38,730 bases of DNA from Stenotrophomonas cyclobalanopsidis (GTDB taxonomy: Bacteria; Pseudomonadota; Gammaproteobacteria; Xanthomonadales; Xanthomonadaceae). The stretch's first letter is position 1. Each line of letters opens with the position of its first letter. The DNA is taken from assembly GCF_008710035.1 (NCBI RefSeq), contig NZ_VYKI01000034.1, forward strand, positions 1-38,730, written 5' to 3'. Both the position numbers and the translations under genes were made by a program. Positions 18,566 to 26,359 of this stretch are shown here, in pieces. Under the pieces are notes generated by a model that ran no database searches, was not told where the DNA came from, and saw nothing but the letters and a program-made list of their open reading frames with translations.

Positions 18566-18865
18566 TCAGCGCGCCAGCAGCGCGCGGGCCAGCTGCAGGT
18601 CGCTCTGCTGCTGGGCAGTGGCATCCTGCTCGCGCAGGTGCACCAGCGCCGCCTGCAGGCGTGCGCCGCGGATCTGGCCATCGCTGGCAACAAAGACCGC
18701 CGCATCATCGCGCGCGGCCAGCACGACCTTGTCATCACCCGAGCTGCTGCCCGAAGAACCGGACGAGGCACCGGTGGCCGAACCCGCCGAGGTGCCAGCA
18801 AAGCTGGAAGCGAAGCCGGCCAGCGGCAGGGACAGCAGGGCGAGCAGCAGAAGCGGACGGGTCAT
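18566..18865 (-). CDS. Small exported protein, DUF2388-like
   Basis: A 99-residue protein with a clear signal peptide (MTRPLLLLALLSLPLAGFAS). A Ser/Gly/Thr-rich low-complexity stretch follows, then the conserved-looking core SGDDKVVLAARDDAAVFVASDGQIRGARLQAAL. This core resembles the DUF2388 proteins of pseudomonads (DDA-x-x-FVAS-x-G-x-I-RGA). Function is unknown. It lies upstream of and in line with the DUF4105 protein gene, 157 bases away with SMAGs between, so the two may be co-transcribed and act together in the periplasm. Confidence 0.75.
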   Translation of the reverse strand: MTRPLLLLALLSLPLAGFASSFAGTSAGSATGASSGSSGSSSGDDKVVLAARDDAAVFVASDGQIRGARLQAALVHLREQDATAQQQSDLQLARALLAR

Positions 18866-18927
18866 CGTGGTCAGGCCATCAGTGGGTTTGCGTGGAGCGT
18901 AATGGTTGCGTGAAGTCTTTGCCTACA

Positions 18928-20316
18928 TTAGCCATCGAACAGCTTGCCTGGATTCAGCCGCGCTTCGGGATCGAAGGCGCGTTTGACCGCCTTCATCAGC
19001 GCAATTTCCGCCGGGCCTCGCGTGCTGTCCAGGTAGCCCTTCTTGACCAGGCCGATGCCGTGCTCGGCGGAAATACTGCCATCGAAGCGGGCCAGCACCT
19101 GCGCCAGCAGCTTGGTGACGTGCTCGCACTGCGTTACGAAATCGGCGTCGCTGGTGTCATCGGGCTTGAGGACGTTGATGTGCAGGTTGCCGTCACCGAT
19201 GTGGCCGAACCAGACCACGTCGAAATGCGGATACGCCTCGCCGATCAGCGCCTGGGTCTCAGCCAGGAACGCCGGCATCGCCGAGATCCGCACCGAGACG
19301 TCATTCTTGTACGGCTTGTAGCGGGCCACCGCCTCGGTGATGCCCTCGCGCAGGCGCCACAGCTGGGCCGCCTGGGCGTCGCTGGCGCTGATCACGCCAT
19401 CGCTGACCCAGCCATTGCCCATGCAGTCCTCGAAAGCCGCCATGGCCGCCGCTTCCTGCGCCTCGTCATTGGCGGCGAACTCGGTGACCACGTAATACGG
19501 GTGCACCTCGTCGAACGGCGCCTGCGCACCGTGCGCCAGCACGTGTTTGAGTGCGCGCTCGGTGAAGAACTCGAAGGCCTGCAGCTGCAGGCGTGCACGG
19601 AACGCGGCAAACACCTGCATCAGCACGTCGAAGCTCGGTACCGCCAGCAGCATCACATTGCTGGCCGGCGGCGGGTCGGTCAGCTTCACCGTGGCTTCGA
19701 CGATCACGCCCAGCGTGCCCTCGGAGCCGATCATCAGCTGGCGGAAGTCGTAGCCGCTGGAGTTCTTGATCAGGCCCTTGTTGAGTTCCAGCAGCTCACC
19801 GCTGGCGGTGACCACCTTCAGCCCGGCGATCCATTCGCGGGTATTGCCATAGCGGATCACGCGGATGCCGCCGGCATTGGTGGCGATGTTGCCGCCGATC
19901 GAGCACGAGCCGCGCGCGGCGAAATCCACCGGATAGATCAGGCCGTGCTCCAGCGCGGCGTTGTGCAGTGCCTCCAGCGGCATGCCCGCCTGCACCACCA
20001 GGGTGCGGTCGACGGCGTCGTAGGACAGCGCCTTGTTCATCCGTTCGAGGCTGAGCACCAGCTCGCCATTGGCCGCCACCGCGCCCCCGGACAGACCGGT
20101 GCGGCCGCCCGAGGGCACGACCGCGATGCCCTCGGCCGCGCTCCAGCGCATCACCGCCTGCACGTCCTCCACCGTTGCCGGCAGAGCAATCGCCAATGGC
20201 GCCGGCGTCCAGCGCCGGGTCCAGTCGCGACCGTAATGCTCCAGGTCGGCAGGGTCGGTCTTCAGCTTCAGGCCGGGACAGGCCTGCTGCAGCGAGGCGA
20301 TGCGGGAATCGGTCAT
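18928..20316 (-). CDS. FAD-linked oxidase, probable D-2-hydroxyglutarate dehydrogenase
   Basis: A 462-residue VAO/GlcD-type flavoprotein. The FAD-binding half shows VVPSGGRTGLSGGAVAANGE, DFAARGSCSIGGNIATNAGG and MIGSEGTLGVIVEATVKL. The C-terminal substrate half has WFGHIGDGNLHINVL with the metal-binding His pair and SAEHGIGLVKKGYL. These match D-2-hydroxyglutarate dehydrogenases; D-lactate and glycolate oxidases are the alternatives. It is divergent from serA with 172 bases between starts. SerA also makes D-2-hydroxyglutarate, and an enzyme of this kind removes it in Pseudomonas stutzeri, so the context favours D2HGDH. The start MTDSRIASLQQ at 20316 was preferred; the longer frame to 20433 lacks family similarity. 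Confidence 0.88.
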   Translation of the reverse strand: MTDSRIASLQQACPGLKLKTDPADLEHYGRDWTRRWTPAPLAIALPATVEDVQAVMRWSAAEGIAVVPSGGRTGLSGGAVAANGELVLSLERMNKALSYDAVDRTLVVQAGMPLEALHNAALEHGLIYPVDFAARGSCSIGGNIATNAGGIRVIRYGNTREWIAGLKVVTASGELLELNKGLIKNSSGYDFRQLMIGSEGTLGVIVEATVKLTDPPPASNVMLLAVPSFDVLMQVFAAFRARLQLQAFEFFTERALKHVLAHGAQAPFDEVHPYYVVTEFAANDEAQEAAAMAAFEDCMGNGWVSDGVISASDAQAAQLWRLREGITEAVARYKPYKNDVSVRISAMPAFLAETQALIGEAYPHFDVVWFGHIGDGNLHINVLKPDDTSDADFVTQCEHVTKLLAQVLARFDGSISAEHGIGLVKKGYLDSTRGPAEIALMKAVKRAFDPEARLNPGKLFDG

Positions 20317-20488
20317 GACAGTCCAGCGCGGTGCGTGAAGAACGGGCAAGCGTGCCAGCGGCGCGGGCCAGCGTCCAGCCCCGGCAATCGCCAGTAGATG
20401 GCTACGGATGCAACTATTTCCGCACTGCACCATGGCCCCGGCGATCTGGCATAGTGGTCAGCCCCTGTCCCACTGGCCGTGCCGCACC

Positions 20489-21730
20489 ATGTCGCCGAAG
20501 AAGACCTCGTTCCCCAAGCAGGATATCCGCGTGCTGTTGCTGGAGGGGGTCAGCCAGACCGCCGTGGAGGTGTTCACCTCCGCCGGCTACAGCCAGATCG
20601 AAGCGCACAGCAAGGCGCTGCCGGAAGACGAACTGAAGGCGCGCATCGCCGAGGCGCACATCGTCGGCATCCGCTCGCGCACCCAGCTCAGCGCCGACGT
20701 GCTGGCCGAGGCCAAGCGCCTGATCGCGGTGGGCTGCTTCTGCATCGGCACCAACCAGGTCGACCTGGACGCGGCTGAGCTGGCCGGCATCCCGGTGTTC
20801 AACGCCCCCTATTCCAATACCCGCAGCGTGGCCGAGCTGGTCATCGCCGAAGCGATCATGCTGACCCGCGGCATTCCGCAGAAGAATGCAGAGTGCCATC
20901 GTGGCGGCTGGTCGAAGTCGGCCAGCGGCAGCCATGAAGTGCGCGGCAAGACCCTGGGCATCATCGGCTACGGCCATATCGGCACCCAGGTGGGCGTGCT
21001 GGCCGAGTCGTTGGGCATGCAGGTGATCTTCCACGACGTGGAAACCAAGCTGTCGCTGGGCAATGCCCGTGCTGCGGCCAGCCTGGACGACCTGCTGTCG
21101 CGCGCCGACATCGTCACCCTGCATGTGCCGGAAACTCCGTCCACGCAGTGGATGATCGGTGCCACCGAGCTGGCGAAGATGCGCCCCGGCGCGCACGTGA
21201 TCAACGCCGCGCGCGGCACCGTGGTCGATATCGACGCGCTGGACGCCGCCCTGGCCAGTGGCCATATCGGCGGCGCCGCGCTGGACGTGTTCCCGGTCGA
21301 GCCGAAGGGCAACGGCGATGTCTTCGAATCGCCGCTGACCCGCCACGACAACGTGATCCTGACCCCGCACGTGGGCGGCAGCACGCTGGAAGCACAGGAC
21401 AACATCGGCATCGAGGTCGCGGCCAAGCTGGTGCGCTACAGCGACAACGGCAGCACCCTGTCAGCGGTCAACTTCCCGGAAGTGACCCTGCCCGAGCACG
21501 CCGACAGCCTGCGCCTGCTGCACATCCACCAGAACGTGCCGGGCGTGCTGTCCAAGGTCAACGAGATCTTCTCGCGGCACAACGTCAACATCGACGGCCA
21601 GTTCCTGCGCACCGACCCGAAGGTGGGCTACGTGGTGATCGACATCACCGCCAGCGAGGAACAGGCCGGCGCCGTGCGTGACGAACTGGCCGCGATCCCG
21701 GGCACCCTGCGCACCCGCATTCTGTATTGA
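20489..21730 (+). CDS. serA: D-3-phosphoglycerate dehydrogenase
   Basis: A 413-residue protein (E. coli 410) catalysing the first step of serine synthesis, NAD-linked oxidation of 3-phosphoglycerate. The substrate domain opens at DIRVLLLEGVSQTAVEVF. NAD-binding GYGHIGTQVG is near residue 160. Catalytic Arg is in INAARGTVVDIDAL, Glu in DVFPVEPKGNG and His in LTPHVGGSTLEAQ. The last ~75 residues are an ACT domain (IHQNVPGVLSKVNEIFSRHNVNI), as in the E. coli type that is inhibited by serine. ATG 20489 (MSPKKTSFPKQDIR) fits the family; an in-frame ATG at 20408 would lie in the shared promoter region. Confidence 0.95.
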   Translation: MSPKKTSFPKQDIRVLLLEGVSQTAVEVFTSAGYSQIEAHSKALPEDELKARIAEAHIVGIRSRTQLSADVLAEAKRLIAVGCFCIGTNQVDLDAAELAGIPVFNAPYSNTRSVAELVIAEAIMLTRGIPQKNAECHRGGWSKSASGSHEVRGKTLGIIGYGHIGTQVGVLAESLGMQVIFHDVETKLSLGNARAAASLDDLLSRADIVTLHVPETPSTQWMIGATELAKMRPGAHVINAARGTVVDIDALDAALASGHIGGAALDVFPVEPKGNGDVFESPLTRHDNVILTPHVGGSTLEAQDNIGIEVAAKLVRYSDNGSTLSAVNFPEVTLPEHADSLRLLHIHQNVPGVLSKVNEIFSRHNVNIDGQFLRTDPKVGYVVIDITASEEQAGAVRDELAAIPGTLRTRILY

Positions 21731-21750
21731 CGCGCTTCCGCCCTGCGCAT

Positions 21751-21774
21751 GTAGAGCCGAGCCCATGCTCGGCT
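21751..21774 (+). repeat. SMAG palindrome (AGCCGAG stem)
   Basis: GTAG followed by AGCCGAG-CCCATG-CTCGGCT, identical in stem to 16053-16076. It lies 21 bases after the serA stop. Confidence 0.85.
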
Positions 21775-21792
21775 GTGGTTCCGGCCAACATT

Positions 21793-21817
21793 GAGCCGAG
21801 CATCGGCTCGGTTCTAC
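21793..21817 (-). repeat. SMAG palindrome (CCGAGC stem)
   Basis: CCGAGC-ATCG-GCTCGG core with CTAC at 21814-21817. With 21751-21774 it forms a convergent pair between serA and the Nudix gene, which converge here. Confidence 0.8.
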
Positions 21818-21823
21818 AGATTG

Positions 21824-22393
21824 CTAGCGCGCCAACCAGCGGTTGGCCATGCGCTGCATCGACTCGTCCGATGCTGGGTCTGCGGCGACCTCGGCGACCG
21901 GCCGCCAGGCCAGGTCCAGCGATTCCTCGCTCAGCACGAAGGCCTCGCCCCCCACGGCGCGGATCACGAAACGCACGTCGTAGTGCCAGTGGCCAGGTAC
22001 ATCCTTGCGCTCGGGAATCCAGTGCTTGTCCAGATCGAAGATGGCCGGGTCGTCCAGCACCAGGCCGGTCAGCCCGGATTCCTCTTCCCCTTCCTTCAGC
22101 GCCACCCGGGCCAGGTCGCGGTCGCCATCTGCGTGGCCGCCGAGCTGCAGCCAGCGCTGCAGCTTTCGATGGTGGGTCAGCAGCAGGCGCTGGCCATCGG
22201 CACTGACCAGCCAGCAGCTGGCGGTGAAGTGCCCGGCCAGGCGCTTGGGCTGGAAAGGATCTTCCAGATCGTCAATCAATATGCCGAATTCGGCAGCGAG
22301 GGCGTCGTGGGGCGGCTCCCGCAGGGCATAGTCCTGCAGCAGACGACGCAGGCTATCGTCAAGCGCGGCAAGGGATTCGGCGGGTTGGTTCAT
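21824..22393 (-). CDS. Nudix hydrolase family protein
   Basis: A 189-residue protein if started at ATG 22393 (MNQPAESLAALD); an ATG at 22438 would add 15 residues. The Nudix box is GGHADGDRDLARVALKEGEE followed by ESGL. It departs from the consensus at two places: Arg where the first Glu is usual and Lys for Arg before the first catalytic Glu. The core EExG-type acidic cluster that binds Mg2+ is kept. The preceding RLAGHFTASCWLVSADGQRLLLTHHRKLQRWLQLGGH is typical of this subgroup. Substrate unknown. It shares a 175-base divergent region with the first permease. Confidence 0.85.
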   Translation of the reverse strand: MNQPAESLAALDDSLRRLLQDYALREPPHDALAAEFGILIDDLEDPFQPKRLAGHFTASCWLVSADGQRLLLTHHRKLQRWLQLGGHADGDRDLARVALKEGEEESGLTGLVLDDPAIFDLDKHWIPERKDVPGHWHYDVRFVIRAVGGEAFVLSEESLDLAWRPVAEVAADPASDESMQRMANRWLAR

Positions 22394-22568
22394 GAATGCG
22401 GGCAGGTCGGAAAAATACTGCCCATTATCGCCGCTCATTGTTGCGATTGCGCTTGTGCGGTGCCTTCAGCATTGGCTAAGGTACAGCGGGCCGTTCGCAC
22501 GGCCTTCACCACTCCAGGTTGCCGGCAACGTATCGGCGGCCCCAATCCGATCATCAGGAAAGTTCTGC

Positions 22569-24041
22569 ATGCTGAAAGCACTGTTGAGGGTCAAGCCGGT
22601 ACAACCGGCCGGGCACGTCGATGCTGGCGAACCCATCGAAGGCAGCCTGGACGGCGAAGCCACGTTGAAACGGACCCTCACGGCGAAACACCTCATCATG
22701 CTCGGCATTGGTGCGGTGATCGGCGCAGGCATCTTCGTGCTGACCGGCCAGGCCGCAGCCAACCATGCCGGTCCAGCGGTGATGCTCTCGTTTGTCATCG
22801 CCGGCTTCGCCTGCGCGCTGGCGGGCCTGTGCTACGCCGAGTTCGCGGCGATGATGCCGGTCTCCGGCAGCGCCTACTCCTACTCCTACGCCACCCTCGG
22901 CGAAGGCATGGCCTGGTTCATCGGCTGGTGCCTGGTGCTGGAGTATCTGTTCGCCTCGGCCTCGGTCGCGGTGGGCTGGTCGGCCTACCTCATCAGCTTC
23001 GTCACCAGCACGCTGAACATGCCCTTCCCGGATGCGCTCAGCGCGGCGCCGATCGCCTGGACCGGCAGCGAGTTCGTCGCCTCCGGCAAGCTGTTCAACC
23101 TGCCGGCGGTGCTGATCATCGCGGCGGTGTCGGGCCTGCTGTATGTCGGCGTGACCCAGTCGGCCTTCGTCAACGCGATCATCGTGGCCATCAAGGTCAC
23201 CGTCATCTGCCTGTTCATCGGCATCGGCGCGGCGCACATCGATCCGGGCAACTGGCACCCCTTCATCCCTGAAAATACCGGCCCGGGCGAGTTCGGCTGG
23301 AGCGGCATCTTCCGCGCCGCGACCATCGTGTTCTTCGCCTACATCGGCTTCGACGCGGTCTCCACCGCCGCCGGCGAGACCAAGGACCCGCAGCGCAACA
23401 TGCCGATCGGCCTGCTCGGCTCGCTGGCTGTGTGCACCATCGTCTACATCATCGTCTGCGCGGTGCTGACCGGCATGATGCCGTACCACCTGCTGGGCAC
23501 CGACAAGCCGGTGGCCACCGCGCTGGAAGGCTACCCGCAGCTGGCCTGGCTGAAGACCGCGGTCGAGATCGGCGCCATCGCCGGCCTGTCCTCGGTGATC
23601 CTGGTGATGATGATGGGCCAGACCCGCATCGCCTACACGATCTCGCGCGACGGCCTGCTGCCGAAGTTCTTCGGCAAGGTCCACGCCCGCTTCCGCACCC
23701 CGTACTGGGCCACGATCGTGGTCGGCGTGATCGCCGCAGCGCTGGCCGGCCTGGTGCCGCTGAACGTGCTGGGTGAGCTGGTCTCGATGGGCACCCTGCT
23801 GGCCTTCGCCACCGTCTGCATCGGCGTGCTGGTCCTGCGCTACAGCAAGCCGGACCTGCACCGCCCGTTCCGCGTGCCGGCCGTCTGGATCATCTGCCCG
23901 CTGGGCGCGGCCACCTGCCTGTTCCTGTTCTGGCAGGCGTTCGTCGTGCATTGGCATCTGTTCGTGGGCTGGACCGTGCTGGGCCTGCTGATCTACCTCG
24001 GCTACGGCATCCGCAACAGCAAGCTGGCCAAGTCCTCCTGA
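22569..24041 (+). CDS. APC-superfamily amino-acid permease (first of a tandem pair)
   Basis: A 490-residue inner-membrane transporter with about 12 hydrophobic segments. It starts at ATG 22569, preceded by AGGAAAG. The first helix contains the APC substrate/ion-binding break GIGAVIGAGIFVLTGQAA. EFAAMMPVSGSAYSYSYATLGE and IVFFAYIGFDAVSTAAGETKDPQR are the consensus helix-3 and helix-6/7 motifs of the cationic-amino-acid transporter type group. The N-terminus is a ~45-residue cytoplasmic stretch. Substrate is not determined by sequence. The second permease follows after 84 bases that include a strong hairpin. Confidence 0.92.
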   Translation: MLKALLRVKPVQPAGHVDAGEPIEGSLDGEATLKRTLTAKHLIMLGIGAVIGAGIFVLTGQAAANHAGPAVMLSFVIAGFACALAGLCYAEFAAMMPVSGSAYSYSYATLGEGMAWFIGWCLVLEYLFASASVAVGWSAYLISFVTSTLNMPFPDALSAAPIAWTGSEFVASGKLFNLPAVLIIAAVSGLLYVGVTQSAFVNAIIVAIKVTVICLFIGIGAAHIDPGNWHPFIPENTGPGEFGWSGIFRAATIVFFAYIGFDAVSTAAGETKDPQRNMPIGLLGSLAVCTIVYIIVCAVLTGMMPYHLLGTDKPVATALEGYPQLAWLKTAVEIGAIAGLSSVILVMMMGQTRIAYTISRDGLLPKFFGKVHARFRTPYWATIVVGVIAAALAGLVPLNVLGELVSMGTLLAFATVCIGVLVLRYSKPDLHRPFRVPAVWIICPLGAATCLFLFWQAFVVHWHLFVGWTVLGLLIYLGYGIRNSKLAKSS

Positions 24042-24048
24042 TGTGCCT

Positions 24049-24080
24049 ACGGGCCGGCCCCTGCGCCGGCCCGTCCGTTT
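24049..24080 (+). terminator. Hairpin between the two permease genes, possible weak terminator
   Basis: ACGGGCCGG (24049-24057) pairs perfectly with CCGGCCCGT (24066-24074), followed by CCGTTT. The T-run is short, so it may be an attenuator that lowers the second gene's expression. Confidence 0.45.
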
Positions 24081-24125
24081 CTCCCCGCGCGCCGGCAGCG
24101 GCGCGCTTCGAAAAGATCGACACAC

Positions 24126-25553
24126 ATGTTCAAGCAACTGTGGGCCACCAAGCACCCGCATGCCGCCCATGAAGACGCCAACGGCCTGAGCCTGCGCCGC
24201 CACCTCGGTCCGTGGGGCCTGACCGCCCTCGGCATCGGCGCGGTGATCGGCGGCGGCATCTTCGTCATCACCGGCCAGGCCGCGGCCGACCACGCCGGCC
24301 CGGCCATCATGCTGTCCTTCGTGCTGGCGGCCATCTGCTGCGCCTTCTGCGCGCTGGCCTACGCCGAGTTCGCCTCGATGGTGCCGGTGTCCGGCAGCGC
24401 CTACACCTATACCTACGCGACCTTTGGCGAGCTCTCGGCCTGGTTCATCGGCTGGATGCTGGTGCTGGAATACGGCGTGTCAGCCTCGGCGGTGGCGGTC
24501 AGCTGGACCGGCTACTTCCTCAGCCTGCTCAGTCAGTTCGACATCCATCTACCCGCATCACTGGTCAGTGCGCCATTGGACGCGCAGCTGCGCCCGACCG
24601 GCGCCATCGCCAACCTGCCCGCGGCCGGCCTGGTGCTGCTGCTGACCTGGCTGTGCTACGTCGGCATCAGCAAGTCCTCTGCGATGAACATGGCCATGGT
24701 CGTGCTGAAGACCGGCCTGATCATCCTGGTCATCGTGGTCGGCTGGAAGTATGTGGACAGCAGCAACTGGACCCCGTTCATCCCAGCCAACGAAGGCCCC
24801 GGCAAGTACGGCATGGAAGGCGTGCTGCGCGGCGCGGCGATGGTGTTCTTCGCCTACATCGGCTTCGAGGCGGTGTCGGTGGCGGCGCAGGAATCGAAGA
24901 ACCCGCAGCGCGACATGCCCTTCGGCATGATGCTGTCGCTGGTGATCTGCACGGTGCTGTACATCGCCATGGCAGCGGTGATGACCGGCCTGGTGCCCTA
25001 CCCGCTGCTGGGCACCGACGAGCCGGTGGTGACCGCCGTGGCCGCGCACCCGCAGCTGGGCTGGCTGCGCTGGGTGGTCGAAGTCGGCGCCCTGATCGGC
25101 CTGTCCTCGGTGGTGCTGGTGATGATCATCGGCCAGCCGCGCATCTTCATGATCATGGGCCGCGACGGCCTGCTGCCGCCGGTGTTCACCAGGATCCATC
25201 CAAAGTACCGCACCCCTCACATCAATACGGTCATCACCGGTATCGGCATCGCCCTGCTGGCCGCGCTGTTCCCGCTGGACATTCTGGGCGAGCTGACCTC
25301 GATGGGTACGCTGATCGCGTTCGCGGCGGTGTGCGCGGGCGTGCTGATCCTGCGTCGCACGCAGCCGGACCTGCCGCGTCCGTTCCGCATGCCGATGGCG
25401 TGGCTGATCTGCACGCTGGGCGTGCTGAGCTGCCTGGCGCTGCTGTCGGCGATGACGCTGCACAACTGGATGCTGATGGGTGTGTGGACGTTCGTCGGCT
25501 TCGTGATCTATTTCTGCTATGGCTTCAAGCACAGCCGTCTGCGGGGTCAGTAA
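24126..25553 (+). CDS. APC-superfamily amino-acid permease (second of a tandem pair)
   Basis: A 475-residue paralogue of the upstream gene with the same motifs: GIGAVIGGGIFVITGQAAAD in helix 1, EFASMVPVSGSAYTYTYATF, and MVFFAYIGFEAVSVAAQESK. About 12 membrane segments are visible. The two proteins are clearly a duplication but have diverged in loops and in the N-terminal 40 residues, which suggests different substrates or regulation. Two consecutive, related amino-acid permeases with no enzyme gene beside them give no substrate clue. The stop TAA at 25551-25553 abuts a composite repeat. Confidence 0.92.
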   Translation: MFKQLWATKHPHAAHEDANGLSLRRHLGPWGLTALGIGAVIGGGIFVITGQAAADHAGPAIMLSFVLAAICCAFCALAYAEFASMVPVSGSAYTYTYATFGELSAWFIGWMLVLEYGVSASAVAVSWTGYFLSLLSQFDIHLPASLVSAPLDAQLRPTGAIANLPAAGLVLLLTWLCYVGISKSSAMNMAMVVLKTGLIILVIVVGWKYVDSSNWTPFIPANEGPGKYGMEGVLRGAAMVFFAYIGFEAVSVAAQESKNPQRDMPFGMMLSLVICTVLYIAMAAVMTGLVPYPLLGTDEPVVTAVAAHPQLGWLRWVVEVGALIGLSSVVLVMIIGQPRIFMIMGRDGLLPPVFTRIHPKYRTPHINTVITGIGIALLAALFPLDILGELTSMGTLIAFAAVCAGVLILRRTQPDLPRPFRMPMAWLICTLGVLSCLALLSAMTLHNWMLMGVWTFVGFVIYFCYGFKHSRLRGQ

Positions 25554-25735
25554 GGGGTTTTCGTTTTGCAGGGCCTGCGGCCCTGCACCCGCTGGAGCCG
25601 GAGCAACGGCAAAAGCTGGGTTGAGGGGTTGGCGGGGAGGGGTGAGATTGCGGGGGACGCTGCAAGTACGTCCCTGTAAGCTCGGTCGCCGCATCCATGC
25701 GGCTCACGCCCCCGCAACCTCACCCCTCCCCGCCT
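25554..25735 (+). repeat. Composite repeat, copy 1 (GC hairpin, purine-rich spacer, long inverted repeat)
   Basis: Begins immediately after the permease stop with GGGGTTTTCGTTTTGCAGGG. Its first part is hairpin GCAGGGCC-TGC-GGCCCTGC (25568-25586). A GCCGGAGC/GGCAAAAGC spacer follows, then a long inverted repeat. A second copy, cut by the window edge, starts at 38628. No U-run follows the hairpin, so it is not a classical terminator. Confidence 0.65.
25631..25734. repeat. Long inverted repeat (26-base arms, one mismatch)
   Basis: Arms at 25631-25656 and 25709-25734, each running from GGCGGGGAGGGGTGAG into TTGCGGGGG (or its complement), differ at one base. The 52-base loop contains a smaller CGCATCCATGCGG dyad. 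The transcript could form a very stable stem. Confidence 0.85.
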
Positions 25736-25758
25736 TCGACACTCTTCCGGCACGTCCG

Positions 25759-25969
25759 GTCAATCCACGCCATGCGTGGATGAATGCGTCCGGGGAATGA
25801 ATTTTCTCCGGTCGATGCGTTCCCTGTAGAGCGGAGCCATGCTCCGCTCCGAGCAAGCGCAGCGCCGCGACCCGCTTCTACCCTCCACTCTTCACTCCGT
25901 GGCTGCCGCGCACGGAACCTGTCCGTGGCCGGGCGGGTGGGTTGCGCGGCGCTTGCGAGCGCCATGGAT
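25759..25969 (+). repeat. Tandem duplication, unit 1
   Basis: About 211 bases nearly identical to 25978-26187 with a period of 219. It contains a SMAG-like palindrome with head GTCA (25759-25781), a CCGGGGAA/TTCTCCGG dyad, a full SMAG (25826-25849), and a CACGGA-ACCTG-TCCGTG hairpin. No supported gene lies in it. Confidence 0.85.
25826..25849 (+). repeat. SMAG palindrome (AGCGGAGC stem)
   Basis: GTAG followed by AGCGGAGC-CAT-GCTCCGCT within duplication unit 1. Confidence 0.85.
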
Positions 25970-25977
25970 ACCGCCCA

Positions 25978-26000
25978 GTAGATCCACGCCATGCGTGGAT
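25978..26000 (+). repeat. SMAG palindrome (ATCCACGC stem)
   Basis: GTAG followed by ATCCACGC-CAT-GCGTGGAT, identical in stem to 7130-7152. Confidence 0.85.
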
Positions 26001-26044
26001 GAAATCGTCCGGGGAATGAATTCTCTCCGGTCAGTGAACCCTCT

Positions 26045-26068
26045 GTAGAGCGGAGCCATGCTCCGCTC
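26045..26068 (+). repeat. SMAG palindrome (AGCGGAGC stem)
   Basis: Exact counterpart, 219 bases downstream, of the SMAG at 25826-25849. Confidence 0.85.
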
Positions 26069-26174
26069 CGAGCAAGCGCAGCGCCGCGACCCGCTTCTGC
26101 CTTTCCTTCTTCACTCCGTGGCTGCCGCGCACGGAACCTGTCCGTGGCCGGGCGGGTGGGTTGCGCGGGGGTGC

Positions 26175-26244
26175 GAGCGCCATGGATGGCGCTCACCAGC
26201 CCCCAGGGGTGAGGGAGCTTTGTTTGCGAAGCACTGCTTCGCAA
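26175..26244. repeat. Two further perfect palindromes upstream of mtnB
   Basis: GAGCGCCAT-GG-ATGGCGCTC at 26175-26194 and TTGCGAAGCA-C-TGCTTCGCAA at 26224-26244. Neither has a GTAG head. From here to 26359 I see nothing else except the candidate mtnB promoter. Confidence 0.7.
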
Positions 26245-26346
26245 GCGCCCGAACGCCCAGCCGCCAGCAGCTGGGCCGGACCCCGGAACCCGCTCTCTGC
26301 GACCAACCAACCCGCCACGAGGGGCTCAGCCGTTGGCCGAATCCAG

Positions 26347-26352
26347 TAAAAT
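26347..26352 (+). promoter_or_regulatory. Candidate -10 box for mtnBDC, implying a leaderless message
   Basis: TAAAAT ends only seven bases before the mtnB ATG, and no Shine-Dalgarno sequence lies between. A transcript from this box would begin at or next to the start codon. The -35 region is weak. Confidence 0.35.
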
Positions 26353-26359
26353 CGACCGC

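Larger units (their letters stand above)
25978..26187 (+). repeat. Tandem duplication, unit 2
   Basis: Second copy of the 219-base-period repeat. Its first SMAG (25978-26000) has an intact GTAG head and the second lies at 26045-26068. Differences from unit 1 are scattered single bases and one or two small indels, with a cluster around 26095-26115. Confidence 0.85.

Noticed and set aside
25560..25590. Intrinsic terminator after the second permease
   Set aside because: The hairpin is strong, but the T-rich stretch is before it, not after it, on the transcribed strand. On the other strand there is no T-run either.
25765..26310. Repetitive open frames in the 25.7-26.3 kb stretch with repeated peptide blocks
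   Set aside because: The peptide repeats only mirror the 219-base DNA duplication. They span palindromes, lack ribosome sites and have no family resemblance.
26245..26359. SAM or SAH riboswitch upstream of mtnB
   Set aside because: No recognisable conserved core was found, and the candidate promoter lies immediately at the start codon, leaving no leader.
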